A stretch of 64,000 nt of DNA from assembly GCF_014633365.1 (NCBI RefSeq), contig NC_068351.1:9616907-9680906 (forward strand), read 5' to 3'. Shown here piece by piece: positions 35,784-47,021 of this stretch. Both the position numbers and the translations under genes were made by a program. Position 1 is the first letter of the stretch; every line of letters starts with the position of its first letter. Under the pieces are notes generated by a model, which was not told where the DNA came from, searched no databases, and worked only from the letters and a program-made list of their open reading frames with translations. The DNA comes from Diospyros lotus (Eukaryota; Streptophyta; Magnoliopsida; Ericales; Ebenaceae).

Positions 35784-36761
35784 CAGTGTTCTAAAAATCG
35801 GCCTAGGTGGCCCTTGACCGTCGTGATTTTGGCCCAATCGGCCCCTTTAGGTGCTGGCTCGGCTAATCGGCCACGGCGACCGCCAAGCCGCATGGGCCGC
35901 CTAGCCCCATGAACTGCCTCCGTCGCACATTAAGTTTAGTATAAGTTGATTTAGGGTGTGTTTGATAGCATGAAAAATACATGAAAAATGTCACATCCAA
36001 GGAATTGAATTACATCTTTAGTGTTTGACACACTATATTTTCCATGGAATTGAATTCCATGGTACAATCATTAAAGCATGTTTTTGCCTCTTTTCCATGG
36101 AAAATTCCATCTAGGGGGGAGATGGTTTTTGTTTTTCATGTAAGTTGGAAAATGCTTTCATTTCCAACTAAATGTTATCAAACACACCCTTAGGGTTTTT
36201 CCCCCCTTACCCATTCTCTCTCTCATCTCGCTATCCCCGTTTGCTCTCTCTGTTGCCGTCGACCGTCTCTCGTCACTTGCTCTTTCTGTCTCAGCCTCTC
36301 TCGTCGCACGTTGCCGCAGCCTCTTATGAATAGTGAACTCGCTTCCGCCGTCGTCGCTGCTTGCTTTCTCTAGTTGCAGCTGCCATCGATGTTGCCATCG
36401 CCGCTTGCAGGAAGATTTGCTCTCTCTGGTTGCTCTCTCTGAGTCTCAACCTTGGCTCTTTCTCGCCCCTTTGGTTTATATATGCACAATATTATATATA
36501 TAATATAATAATTCTATTAATATATAGGCATATCATATATATGATGTGTTTATAACTTTATATGTATATATATAAATAGAGATAGATTTATATATATAAC
36601 CTTTATATATACGATTTGTTTATATATATATGAATATATATGTATATATGTGTATTTAGGATAATATAAATTTTATTTAAATAATTTTTTTATGCATCGC
36701 CTAGGCCCCACCTAGGCGCCAGGCTGGCGCCCGACTAGCGCCAGCGCGTTTTAGAACACTG
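35784..36761. mobile_element. hAT-like non-autonomous element, copy 1 (978 bp)
   Basis: Terminal inverted repeats CAGTGTTCTAAAA and TTTTAGAACACTG, flanked by a perfect 8-bp duplication GATTCATG (35776-35783 and 36762-36769), the hAT signature. Sub-terminal GC-rich blocks (GGCCTAGGTGG, GCGCCAGGCTGGCGCC), a CT-rich gene-like middle and an AT microsatellite (about 36470-36660) are all shared with copy 2. No transposase. Interrupted by a MITE at 35954-36189. Confidence 0.92.
35954..36189. mobile_element. PIF/Harbinger-type (Tourist-like) MITE nested in hAT copy 1
   Basis: 236 bp with termini GGGTGTGTTTGATAGCAT and the inverse ATGTTATCAAACACACCC (17 of 18 pair), flanked by TTA on both sides (35951-35953 and 36190-36192). 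Copy 2 of the host element reads straight through as GTTGATTTAGGGTTTTTT, which is the empty site. Confidence 0.9.
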
Positions 36762-36769
36762 GATTCATG

Positions 36770-37513
36770 AATAATAGAACTTGTGTTTATGTTTGATTGA
36801 ATAATTATTTTTTATAATTTTCTATATTAAAAATTATATTTACAAAAAAGGCCTTTATGTTTTTTTTATTTACATGTTTCCCCCACGTATATATCTGTTA
36901 CCTTTTTGAAAAATTTTGGGGCTGTTCTCTTCATGTTTCGATTTTCAGTTTTGAGTTTTGAATTTATTTTCAGTTTTGTGTTTTGAATGTCTATTTTGAG
37001 ATTGTTAAAATGCATTCTTTTTGTCTGTAACGTTTTCTGCGTTTTGAAAATTTTTAGTGTGATAAAAACAACAAAAATGACTTTTTGTTATTTTGAGTTT
37101 TCTTTACAAAATTTTTCTTTGTTTTCAAAAATGTGTTTTTTAAAATATGAAAATAAACACGTTTTCACTGTTTTGGAAAACTGAAAACTGAAAACGACTT
37201 GAAAACAACAAAGATAACATGGCATTTGTTTCTCCATTTTTGTTTCATATCGTATCCATTTTTTATTTCTATTTGCTTTTCCATGCAACCTAGCTTGAGG
37301 ATCTGGTAGATGTGTGGTCCATGATAGGATCTGCTAGCTTGATTTCAATAGATCTTACGGGGGTGATAAGGTCATATAGGGATATCTTGGTATCCCATGG
37401 TCTCGGCGTGGGCGAATACCACAAGAGCCCTAACTAGGGAAACACGTGATCCACCATGCTTTAATATGAAATGAGGATACATCCATCTATAACCTTTGTG
37501 TCAATGACAATTC
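36770..37513. other. AT-rich spacer, no gene seen
   Basis: No element ends or coding signal recognised between the hAT-like element and the copia 5' LTR. It includes repeated GTTTTGA/TTTTGAAAA words and a block at 37280-37500 that looks non-coding. Confidence 0.45.
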
Positions 37514-37659
37514 TGTTGGAGAATCTAGGTGACAACAATATCCTAGTATTTATTCCTTTCCTATTGTAATAATTTTTAGAGCTTAGGAAATCTTTCTAAT
37601 TTTCTCAGTCAACCTTCTAGATTAGGAAAGAAACCCTGTAAATATTACATTCTCCTAAA

Positions 37660-38519
37660 CATTGTTGTTAAAATCCCGATTTTATGCGTACGATTTTACG
37701 ATTTTACGATTCGAAGACCTTCAAACGATTCAAATCCCATGTAAAATCCAATTTGGGATAAAATCCTATAAAATCTCGATTTTACATGTACGATTTTACG
37801 ATTTTACGCTTCAAAAATCCCTAAACGATTTTACGATTCAAAGACCTCCATTGATTTAAGTTGTAATTTAGAGGATGCTTCCAACGTCTCAATGTCACAT
37901 AGCATCTGACATTGGAACTTATGCAATGAATTGTTATATTTTGCCTCTAAATTAGAACTTGATTTAACATTGATTGCATAAGTTCTAATGTCACATAGCA
38001 TCTACATTAATTGCATAAGTTCCAATTTACTTGATTTAAATTATAATTTTTACTTGATTTAACATTGATTGTATAAGTAAATCAAGACAAACAAGTAATT
38101 AATTAATGGACCACCCAACTCCAAATCGGGATATTACTTGATTTAATCAATGTTAAATCAAGAAAAAATTACAATCTAAATCTAATGGAAGACGTTGGAA
38201 GCATCCTCTAAAGAATTTTAAGCTATATTTTACCTCTAAATTACCTATATTTTGCCTTTAAATTGCCTATACCAACCTGCTAGTTTTTGAGCTATATTTT
38301 GGAAATATCATCTTTTGAATTATAATAAGGAATAATTAGGTTATTAAATGATATTAATTCATTTTCTACAAAATTATGTTATTATAAACATATATTTACA
38401 AAAATTAAAGGGTATTTTTAATTATCTCTAAAATCTTACGATTTTACGATTCGATTTTACGATACGATTTTATGGACCCTTTGTCGATCCCACTTAAAAT
38501 CCCGATTTTAACAACCTTG
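37660..38519. mobile_element. hAT-like MITE inside the copia 5' LTR (860 bp)
   Basis: Starts CATTGTTGTTAAAATCCCG and ends with GATTTTAACAACCTTG, flanked by the 8-bp duplication CTCCTAAA (37652-37659 and 38520-38527). The interior has many ACGATTTTACGATT words. The 3' LTR of the same copia element lacks it, so insertion followed copia integration. Confidence 0.88.
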
Positions 38520-38657
38520 CTCCTAAAATAGGAAACCTATTCTATTTCTATATAATCTTTAACATCCTAGATTAGGTAATGTTTTTTTGTATATATAACC
38601 CTATTTTGTTCATGGTATTAGAGTCTAGTTTTACCTAGCTTGGAATAACCAGACACT

Positions 38658-40335
38658 ATGGCCTCCTCCAACCTTGAGAATGTAGTCCAGACAACTGCAG
38701 AATCCTCTATCATCTCCCACTCACCATTTGCAACCATCTCATCCATTCCTCTATCAATTGACAGTCATACCTTGCAGATTACTCAACATAGATTGAATAG
38801 GAAAAATTTTCGGTAATGATCTCAATCTGCTATTTTGGTAATCAAAGGCAAAGGCAAGTTTGGCTATCTGTCAGGAGCAATTTCAACTCCACCAAAGGAT
38901 ACAACAGATTATCAAATATGGGAGGCAAAAAATTCTATCATCATGGCTTGGCTTATTAACTTGATGGGGCCAAAGATTGGACGAACCTACCTATTTTACA
39001 AGGCTACTAAAGAAGTTTGGGAGGCAGTTTAGGAGATATACTCTAATCTTAAAAGCACGTCATAGTGTTTTGAGATTAGATATGCTATTCATACCACTAA
39101 ATAAGGTAATCTTAGTGTTACTGAATACTATAATACCTTGATGTAACTATGGTAGGAGATGGATCTTTTCTATGATCCAAGTTGGGAATGTCCTACCGAT
39201 AGCCAAATTGACTTTTTTCAAGGACTCAATGCTGATTTTGATGAGGTTTGTGGTCGCCTACTTGGCACCAAACCACTCCCATCTCTTCGGGAAGTATTTG
39301 CAGAAGTCAGAAGAGATTTGCAGAAGTCAGAAGAGATGAAAGCAAAAAACGTGTGATGCTCCATTCATTTGTGGACCCAAGTTCTAGCTTTGCTCTTGCT
39401 ATAGTTAAGCGTGAAGAATAGCCTAGGGACAAACAATGGTGTGAGTACTGTAATAAACCATATCACACAAAGGAAACTTGCTTGAAAATACATGGGAAGC
39501 TAGCAAATTGGAAGCCAAAGAATAAAAGGGAGAAAGAGCGGCCAGCCTATACTACAACACTTGCCCCCACACTAGAAAAAAGGTACAAACTTGAACTTGA
39601 CTACTGAGCAGCTAGATTTTCTGTAGAAGCTATTGAGCAGTACCCATCTGGCAAAGGTTATCTGCCCAATAATCCCCTAGTCTCTTTGGCCCAAGAAGGT
39701 TATCTGAAATACTCATTATTATCTAGAAAACTGAATGAAAATTATTGGATCGTAGACACAGGAGCATCTGATCATATGACAGGTTCTATAACTACAATAA
39801 ATCAACTTTAGCCTAGTGATAAAGAATTGCCAGTCTTGATGGAAGATGGTACTATATCTTCAGTTATGGGACAAGGGACTGCTTATGTATCTGGTTTGCA
39901 ACTTAAATCTATTCTATATGGTGCCTAAATTGAAATACAATTTGCTGTTTGTTAGTAAGCCAGCTAAGGACATGAATTGTATTGTGATATTCTTCCTTTC
40001 TCAATACATATTTCAAGATTGGCTTTTGAAGAAGATGATTGGCAGTGCTGAGGAAAATGATGGGCTCTATTATGTTTCAAAAGATGATGCTTTTCCAAGA
40101 CATTAGTCACCACATAAGCTTTCTCTCAAACGCCTTGGTCATCCAAGTTTCTCATATCTAAGACTTTTGTACCCACATTTGTTTATCAATAAAGAGAAAG
40201 TGTCTTTTTAGTGTGAACATTGTATTTTTGCCAAACAAATCCACAACAATCACCCAATCCATGCTCACATCCCTTCCAAATCCTTTTACTTAATTCATAG
40301 TGACATTTGGGGACCTGCACACATACTAAATTGTG
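38658..40335 (+). pseudogene. copia gag, protease and GAG-pre-integrase remnant
   Basis: Pieces in order: LVIKGKGKFGYLSGAI and IIMAWLINLMGPKIGRTYLF (gag, about 38840-39030); LFYDPSWECPTDSQ and FFQGLNADFDEVCGRLLG (39160-39290); a zinc-finger-like CEYCNKPYHTKETC (near 39440-39485); DTGASDHMT (39753-39779); and the GAG-pre-integrase segment with LGHPSFSYLRLL (near 40135). Stops and frameshifts break it repeatedly. Reading stops after a segment equivalent to SDIWGPAHIL, where the nested element begins. Confidence 0.85.
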
Positions 40336-40439
40336 AGATCCTACTGGATCTGGCAATGGTCAATCCAGATCTTCTTCCGAATTGATGGTGATTTCAGGGA
40401 AATCAAGAGAATCACCGAAGGAAAGTGAGAGAGAATAGA

Positions 40440-40444
<5 letters not shown>

Positions 40445-40482
<38 letters not shown>
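40445..40482. repeat. (GA)n microsatellite in the LTR
   Basis: About 19 uninterrupted AG units within the LTR-like part of the nested chromovirus. Confidence 0.95.
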
Positions 40483-40486
<4 letters not shown>

Positions 40487-40647
40487 GAGGGAAATTCAGA
40501 AATGTTCATTCAATAATCCAGATACTTCTCAAGGTGGGGGTAGGCTACAATTTATAACCTCTCCCCCGCGCACATAGGTTCCTGCCAAATATAAATAAGC
40601 ACTAACCACATTCTGTTTTATTTGCTATTGCCACACCTACTACTTGC

Positions 40648-41355
40648 CAGTGTTCTAAAAATTAGCCTAGGCGGCCCCTGATCGCTGCAATTTTGGCCTA
40701 ATCGGTGCTGAGCGGCGCCTAATCAGCCATGGCGGTCACTTAGCCGCATGGGTTGCCTAGCCCCATGAACCGCCTCAGCCGCTTGCTCTCTCTGTTGCGG
40801 CGCCTAAGTTGATTTAGGGTTTTTTTTGTCCCTTACCCATTCTCTCTCTCGTCTCACCATCGCCTCTTGTTATCTTTGTTACCGTCGTCACCGATCGTCT
40901 CTCGCCACATTCTTTTTTTGTCTTAGACTTTCTCGTTGCATGTCGCCGCTGCCCCTCTTGTGGACAGTGAACTTGCCGCCGCCGTCGCTTGCTCTCTCTA
41001 GTTGCAGCCGCCATCAACGTTGCCATCGCCGCTTGTAGGAAGAGGGTTGCTCTCTTTCTCTCTCTGAGACTCAACCTTTGCTCTGCTCTCTCTCGCTCCT
41101 TTGGTTTATATATATAATATATAATATAATAATTCTATTAATATATAGATATATTAATAACTTTTTTTATATATATAAATAGAAACAAATTTATATATAT
41201 AATCTCTCTATATATGATATATATATATGAATACATATGTATGTATGTGTATTTAGGATAATATAAATTTTATTTAAATAATTTTTTTATACACTGCCTA
41301 GGCGCTAGGCCCCATCTTGGCGCTCAACTAGTGCCTAGCGTGTTTTAGAACACTG
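40648..41355. mobile_element. hAT-like non-autonomous element, copy 2 (708 bp)
   Basis: Same termini as copy 1 (CAGTGTTCTAAAA / TTTTAGAACACTG), same CT-rich middle, same AT microsatellite. Flanks CTACTTGC (40640-40647) and TTACTTAC (41356-41363) match at 6 of 8, an aged target duplication. It lacks the 236-bp MITE. Inserted in the LTR-like end of the minus-strand chromovirus, so it is younger than that element. Confidence 0.88.
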
Positions 41356-42382
41356 TTACTTACCACTTGCACAATTACTATTATGCAAGTACATGTAAAA
41401 ATACCCTTCCCTTAGTAGGTTTGCTGCTTGAGGGAGCTGATTAAGTAAGTTTGGGAGGTACTCCCATGTGTTGTCGGACGACTTTACAAGTACTTGCATA
41501 ATTGGTGCTCCTTGGGGATAGATCACCCGCCTATCCACAATAACAACTAGTTCAGGGGCCTCATTGGTCTTCAACACTTCCAAAGGTAGGTGGGGATTCA
41601 CCTGTTGTCCCCCTACGGCCTTGTTCAACAAAGACACATGGAAGATCGGGTGTATTTGGGTACCCTTCGGTAACTGAAGCCTGTAGGCTACACTCCCAAT
41701 CTTGGCTACAACATGAAAATGACCAAAATACCTGGGGCTAAGTTTGGAGATGGGCTCGTAGCTAGCAACTCGAGGTGAGGCCGTTTCAACTTCAAATACA
41801 CTTCTTCCCCTACATCAAATTCCCCCTCACTTCTCCCATGGTCAGCTAACTGCTTCATACGATTTTGAGCCATGGCAAAGTCCTTAAGTTGTTGTAGGAC
41901 TCGCTGCCTCTGTTGTAAGTGCTCATCCACTGCCACACTTGTAGGTCTTGGAAGGGTTGGCAATAGGGGGTGGATTGTAACCAAATAGAGCTTTGAAAGG
42001 GGACATCCTGATGGCTCTGTGATGGCTGGAATTATACCACCATTTTGCCACTGAGAGCCATTTGTGCCAGCCTCTAGGATTCACAAAACACAATCATCGA
42101 AGATAGGTCTCCAAGCGTTGGTTGACCTTTTCGTTTGCCCATTTGTCTGAGGATGATAGGTAGTGGATAGGTTCAATTTAGCCCCTAATGATTTCCACAA
42201 AATCTGCCATAGGAGACTGGTAAATACTTTATCCCTGTCAAATACGATAGTCTTGGGAACACTGTGCATCTTCACCACCTGATCTAGTAAGACTCGGGCC
42301 ACTTCTTGTGCAGTATAGGGGTGAGTGAGGCCTAAGAAGTTTGGCAAACTTTGTAAACTGGTCCACCACAACAAATATACAG

Positions 42383-42430
42383 TCTTTCCCATTCGATTTT
42401 GGTAGTCTTTCCCATTCGATTTTGGTAGCC
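42383..42430. repeat. 23-bp tandem duplication in nested integrase
   Basis: TCTTTCCCATTCGATTTTGG is repeated at once, duplicating the residues around the integrase GLPKSNGK segment on the minus strand and shifting the frame. A small late mutation in a dead element. Confidence 0.85.
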
Positions 42431-44874
42431 CTTCTATAAAATCCATCGACACACTCTCCCATACTTGGTTTGGGATAGCACGTGGTTGTAGTAACCCCGG
42501 GTAGGCTATAGTCTCATGTTTGCATCTCTTGCACACATCACAAGCTAAAACGAATTGCATTACTTCCTCCTTGAGCTTAGGCTAGCAAAACAATTGCTTA
42601 ACCTTGTGGTACGTGTTCTGTATTCTAGAGTGTCCCCCCATAAGTGATTCATATAAGGCCTAGAGTATCTTTTTCTTCTTCAATTGCTCACTGCTCCCAA
42701 TTACAAGCTTCCCCTTAAATCTTATCATCGCATTCTCATAAGTATACCCCTGTTTACTCCTTGGATTTATAATCAGTTGCTCTAGGAGGGCCTTGACTCG
42801 TTCATCCCCTTCATAACTCCTTACCACTTTCTGGCACCAATTGGGTATCACGACAATGATGGAAGCTACCATCCTTTCCTCCGTGCACCTAGATAATGCA
42901 TCTGTTGCAATGTTATCCTTACCCTTCCTGTGTTGAATGACATAGTCTAGACCCATTAGCTTGGTCATTCCTTTCTTTTGCAAGTGGGTGTGGAGTTTCT
43001 GTTATTGCAAAAACCTCTCATAGTCTGTTTTAATAATAAACCTCCTTCCCTTCAGCTAATGTCTCTAGTTTTCTTTCTATTGTAAATATGACTACCAGAA
43101 GCTCCTTCTCATATATGCTGAGGCCTACATGCCTCGAGGCTAAGGCCTAGCTTATAAAAGCAATGGGTCTTCCCTCCTGCATGAGAACAACCCCTATCCC
43201 TGTCCCACTTGCATCTGACTCAACCACAAAAGTTTTGTCGAAATCAGGTAAACTCAACACTGGGGATTCACTCATTGACTTCTTCAACAATTCAAAAGCA
43301 TGCTCTGCCTCCTGACCCCATAAAAGCTATCATTCTTCAGCAAATCTGTTAAAGGTTTGCTGATTCCCTCATACCCTCTTAGAAATCTTCTATAATAACC
43401 AATCAACCCCAAAAACCCTCTCAAGGCCTTAAAGGATGTAGGCCTTGGCTAATTGGTTATGGCTACCACCTTGTTGGGGTCGGTACTTTCCCCCTGCCCA
43501 GATATAACATACCCTAAATACTCCACCCGACTTTGTGCAAAGGCACATTTTGACCTCTTGATATACAACCTATTGAGTTTGAGAATCTCGAATGGAGCCC
43601 TTTTAAGTGTTTTAAATGAAGGTCAAAGGTGGGGCTATATATCAAAATGTCATCAAAGAACACAAGTATAAAGTCTCTGAAGTGGGGTTCAATGATCTAA
43701 TTCATGAGAGATTGAAAGGTGGCTATAACGTTTGTTAGGCCAAATGACATGACTAGAAATTCGTAGTGACCATGGTGGGTACATAAAACAGTCTTAAGTT
43801 TGTCAAGGGGATTCATTCGGATTTGATGGTAGCTGAATCTTAGGTTAAACTTAGTGAAGATAGTGGCATGTTTTAGTTCATCTAGCAAATCTTCAATAAG
43901 TGGGATTGGGAATTTGTTCTTGATGGTAATTTCATTCAATTGGCGGTAGTCAATGCCAAATCGCCATGTACTATCTTTTTTTTTTTAACTAACACAGGGA
44001 AGCAAATGGGCTATGGCCGAGTCTTATGATTGATTTCTAAAGCATCTCCTTAACCAAATTTTCCATTACAATCTTTTGGTTAGGAGAGTATCGATAGGCA
44101 CATGTATTGATAGGGTTTGGTTAGGGGTAGGGATCTAGGTTCTACAAATAGATTTTCAAACTCAATAAGTAGCATATTAAGGAGATTAGTTTGATGTACC
44201 TCTAGGTTAGCTTGTGGGATAGTGCTAACCATCAACATGAATTCCTCTTCTGTCTTCAACTCCTCAACTCTTCTTTCAGTGGCTTGGATGGAGAATAATT
44301 GAGCTACCTGATTCATCTTTTGCTTGAACATCTTCTGCAACCTTCTCTCGGTTATCATCTTACAAACTCCCCACTCCCTACTCCCTATTAGTGTCATGTG
44401 CTTTCCTTCCTTCTCAAACTTGACCTCTATTCTATTAAAATCGAAGCAAATCTGGCTGACGTGGGTCATCCAATCCACACCTAACACCACATTGCAACCT
44501 CCCAATTTAAGGAGCCTCAAATCAGCTTCAAATCCTTCTCCCTGCATCTCCCAACAAAATCCTGCACATGCTGATTTGCTTATGACATTGTTGCGATTTG
44601 CCATAGTCACTGTCAATGGCTGTGTTGGGATCAGGGGGCATTTCAATCTCCTGGCCATTCCCTTATCCAAGAAATTGTGGATACTCCCGTTGTCAATGAG
44701 GATCATCAGCTTATTGTTCTCCACATTCCCCTCAACCTTAATGATTTTGTTGTTAGTCAAGCCCTTTAAGACATGCATGGATATCTCCCCATTGCCCTCC
44801 TCCTTGTGGTTGGGGTGCTTCCTCCCCCTCTAACAACTTCTTACCTAATAAACTAGTTACCATCCAAAGTCCTC

Positions 44875-47021
44875 AACTACCAAACTCCTTTGCACACCCT
44901 TTTGGCCACATTCCCTCATGTTTGACTCTTAAGTTCTTCTCTCTCTCCTGAAGTGTTTGGCTGTATTGTGTATGTTCACCAAGTCAATCCTACTTGTCAC
45001 AAACTTGAGCCAAAAGCCCTCAAATGCATTTTTGTTGGCTATTCTCCTACTCAAAACGGATACAAATGCTACTGTCCACTCTCACAAAAGTTCTTTGTCT
45101 CTTGTGATGTGACCTTTTTTGAAGACAAATTCTTTTACCAAGTGCTTCTATTCAAGGGGGAGATATTAAAGGAAGAGTGTCATTGGGATCCCACGGTTTC
45201 TATCACCTTCTTTAAATTCTGACCTGACCCCATTTGCTGCTCCTGATCTCACCCAACTAGCTACTCTTGACCAACCCAAGTCAGCTACTCTTGATTTAAA
45301 CCAAGCCCCTTGTCTTTGCCCCAATCCACCAACTCACCCAACTAGTTGAGCCAGTGGTGACTAGTCAAGGAGGAGGATTAGACTTAGAAAAACCTATTGT
45401 GATTTATTCTAGGCGACCCAAAGGTCTTGCTCCTCAACTCAACCAATCATTGGAACCAGAGGCTAGTCCGTCAAGAGAGGAACACACTGAGGTTGACAAT
45501 GACTTGGATATCCCCATTGCTCTTTGAAAGGGAGTAAGATTCTGTGTTAAGTATCCAATTTCCAATTACTTAACATACTCTAGATTGTCTCCACAATTCA
45601 AGGCCTTTATCACAACAGTTGATAGAGTGGCTATTCCACAAAATATTGAAGATGCTTTGAAAGATCCAAAGTGGAAGGAAGCTGTTATGGAAGAAATGAA
45701 GGCGTTGATTGGAAACCATACGTGGGATGTTGTTGAATCTTCCAAAGATAAGAAAGTAGTGGGATGCAAGTGGGTATTTACCGTCAAATACAAGTTAGAT
45801 GGGAGTATAGACAGATATAAGGCAAGATTGGTAGCTTAAGGGTTCATACAAACCTATGGAATCGATTATGATGAGACATTTGCTCCTGTGGCAAAGCTAA
45901 ATTCCATAAGGGTGTTGTTGTCTCTTGTTGTTAATTTGTATTGGGAACTGCAACTAGACGTCAAGAATGCTTTTCTCAATGGTGAATTGGAAGAAGAAAT
46001 TTATATGAAGATTTCACTAGGTTTTTGAGAAAGGAGAAAAAGTTGGCAAAGTGTGTAAGCTGTATCATTCACTTTATGGATTAAATGTAAGCAGTATCGT
46101 TCACTCTTTGGATTAAAATAATCACCAAAAGCCTAGTTTAAGAGATTTAGTTCTACACTTACAAGGTTTGGGTACATGTAAGGGGAAACATATCATACTT
46201 TGTTTACTAAACATGCAGCTAGTAGTAAACGGTTAATTTTGATTGTGTATGTGGATGATATTATAATCACTTGTGATGACATTTAAAAAATTGTTGCACT
46301 TAAATAGAGATTGAGAGATGAATTTGAGGTCAAAGACTTGGGCACCATGACATTTTCTAGGAATGAAAGTGGCTAGGAGCAAACAAGGCATTTTAATCTC
46401 TCAAAGAAAATGAGAGATTAACAGTTACACGTCTCGAAAGAAATTGGAAATGGAGGATAACTGAGGATGATCCCCCTGTTGATAAAGAAAGATACCAGAG
46501 GTTAGTTAGAAGACTTATTTATTTCTCTCTCACTTGTTTGGATATTGTTTATGCTGTAAGTATTGTGAGTCAATTCATGCACTCACCTACTTAACAACAT
46601 CTAGCGGTAGTTTATCACATTCTAAGGTTTTTAAAGGGGACATTAGGGAAAGGGTTACTGTTCCAGAAAAGTGATGTTGAAGGAACTAAAGGATTTGGTG
46701 ATGCTGACTGGGCGAGTTCTGTGATGGACAGTCGATCAACATCTAGGTTTTGGATTAAATTGTGGGGAAACCTAGTCACCTGGTGGAATAAGAAGCAATT
46801 TGTTGTGGCGCATAGTAGTGCAAAAGCATAATTCAGGGCTATTACTCAAGGAATCTACGAGTTAATTTGGTTGGCAAGACTGATGGAAGACCTAGGGATG
46901 CCCCTGACATTACCAACAAGGGTGTATAGTGATAGCAAGTTAGCTATCCGCATTGTTACAAGATGAATCATGTAAGGATTGATAAAAGTTTTATACAAAG
47001 GGAAATTGAACAGGATGGGAT
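44875..47021 (+). pseudogene. copia integrase tail, reverse transcriptase and RNase H remnant
   Basis: Resumes with NYQTPLHTLLATFPHV, then FGCIVYVHQVNPTCHKLEPK (44955-45010) and FVSCDVTFFEDK. Reverse transcriptase: KEAVMEEMKALIGNHTWDVV (from 45673), FAPVAKLNSIRVLLSL, QLDVKNAFLNGELEEEIYM, VYVDDIII (near 46250). RNase H: GFGDADWASSVMDSRSTSRF (near 46690) and YSDSKLAIRI. Several stops and frameshifts. It ends where the palindrome inserts. Confidence 0.88.

Larger units (their letters stand above)
40336..44870 (-). mobile_element. minus-strand Ty3/gypsy chromovirus nested in copia integrase, 5'-truncated
   Basis: Order on the minus strand from high to low coordinates: protease (LMILIDNGSIHNFLD, about 44700); reverse transcriptase ([18 protein letters not shown], then FFDDILIYS near 43660); RNase H to about 42900; integrase (zinc-finger part CDVCKRCKHE; MDFIEGLPKS near 42440); and a chromodomain-like C-terminus (WEYLPNLLNQLPQAANLL, near 41430). 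Then an LTR-like end (41390-41356 plus 40647-40345), split by hAT copy 2. Gag and the 5' LTR are absent, and many stops are present. Short-LTR chromovirus type similar to the element at 55561-60908, perhaps the Reina clade. Confidence 0.82.
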
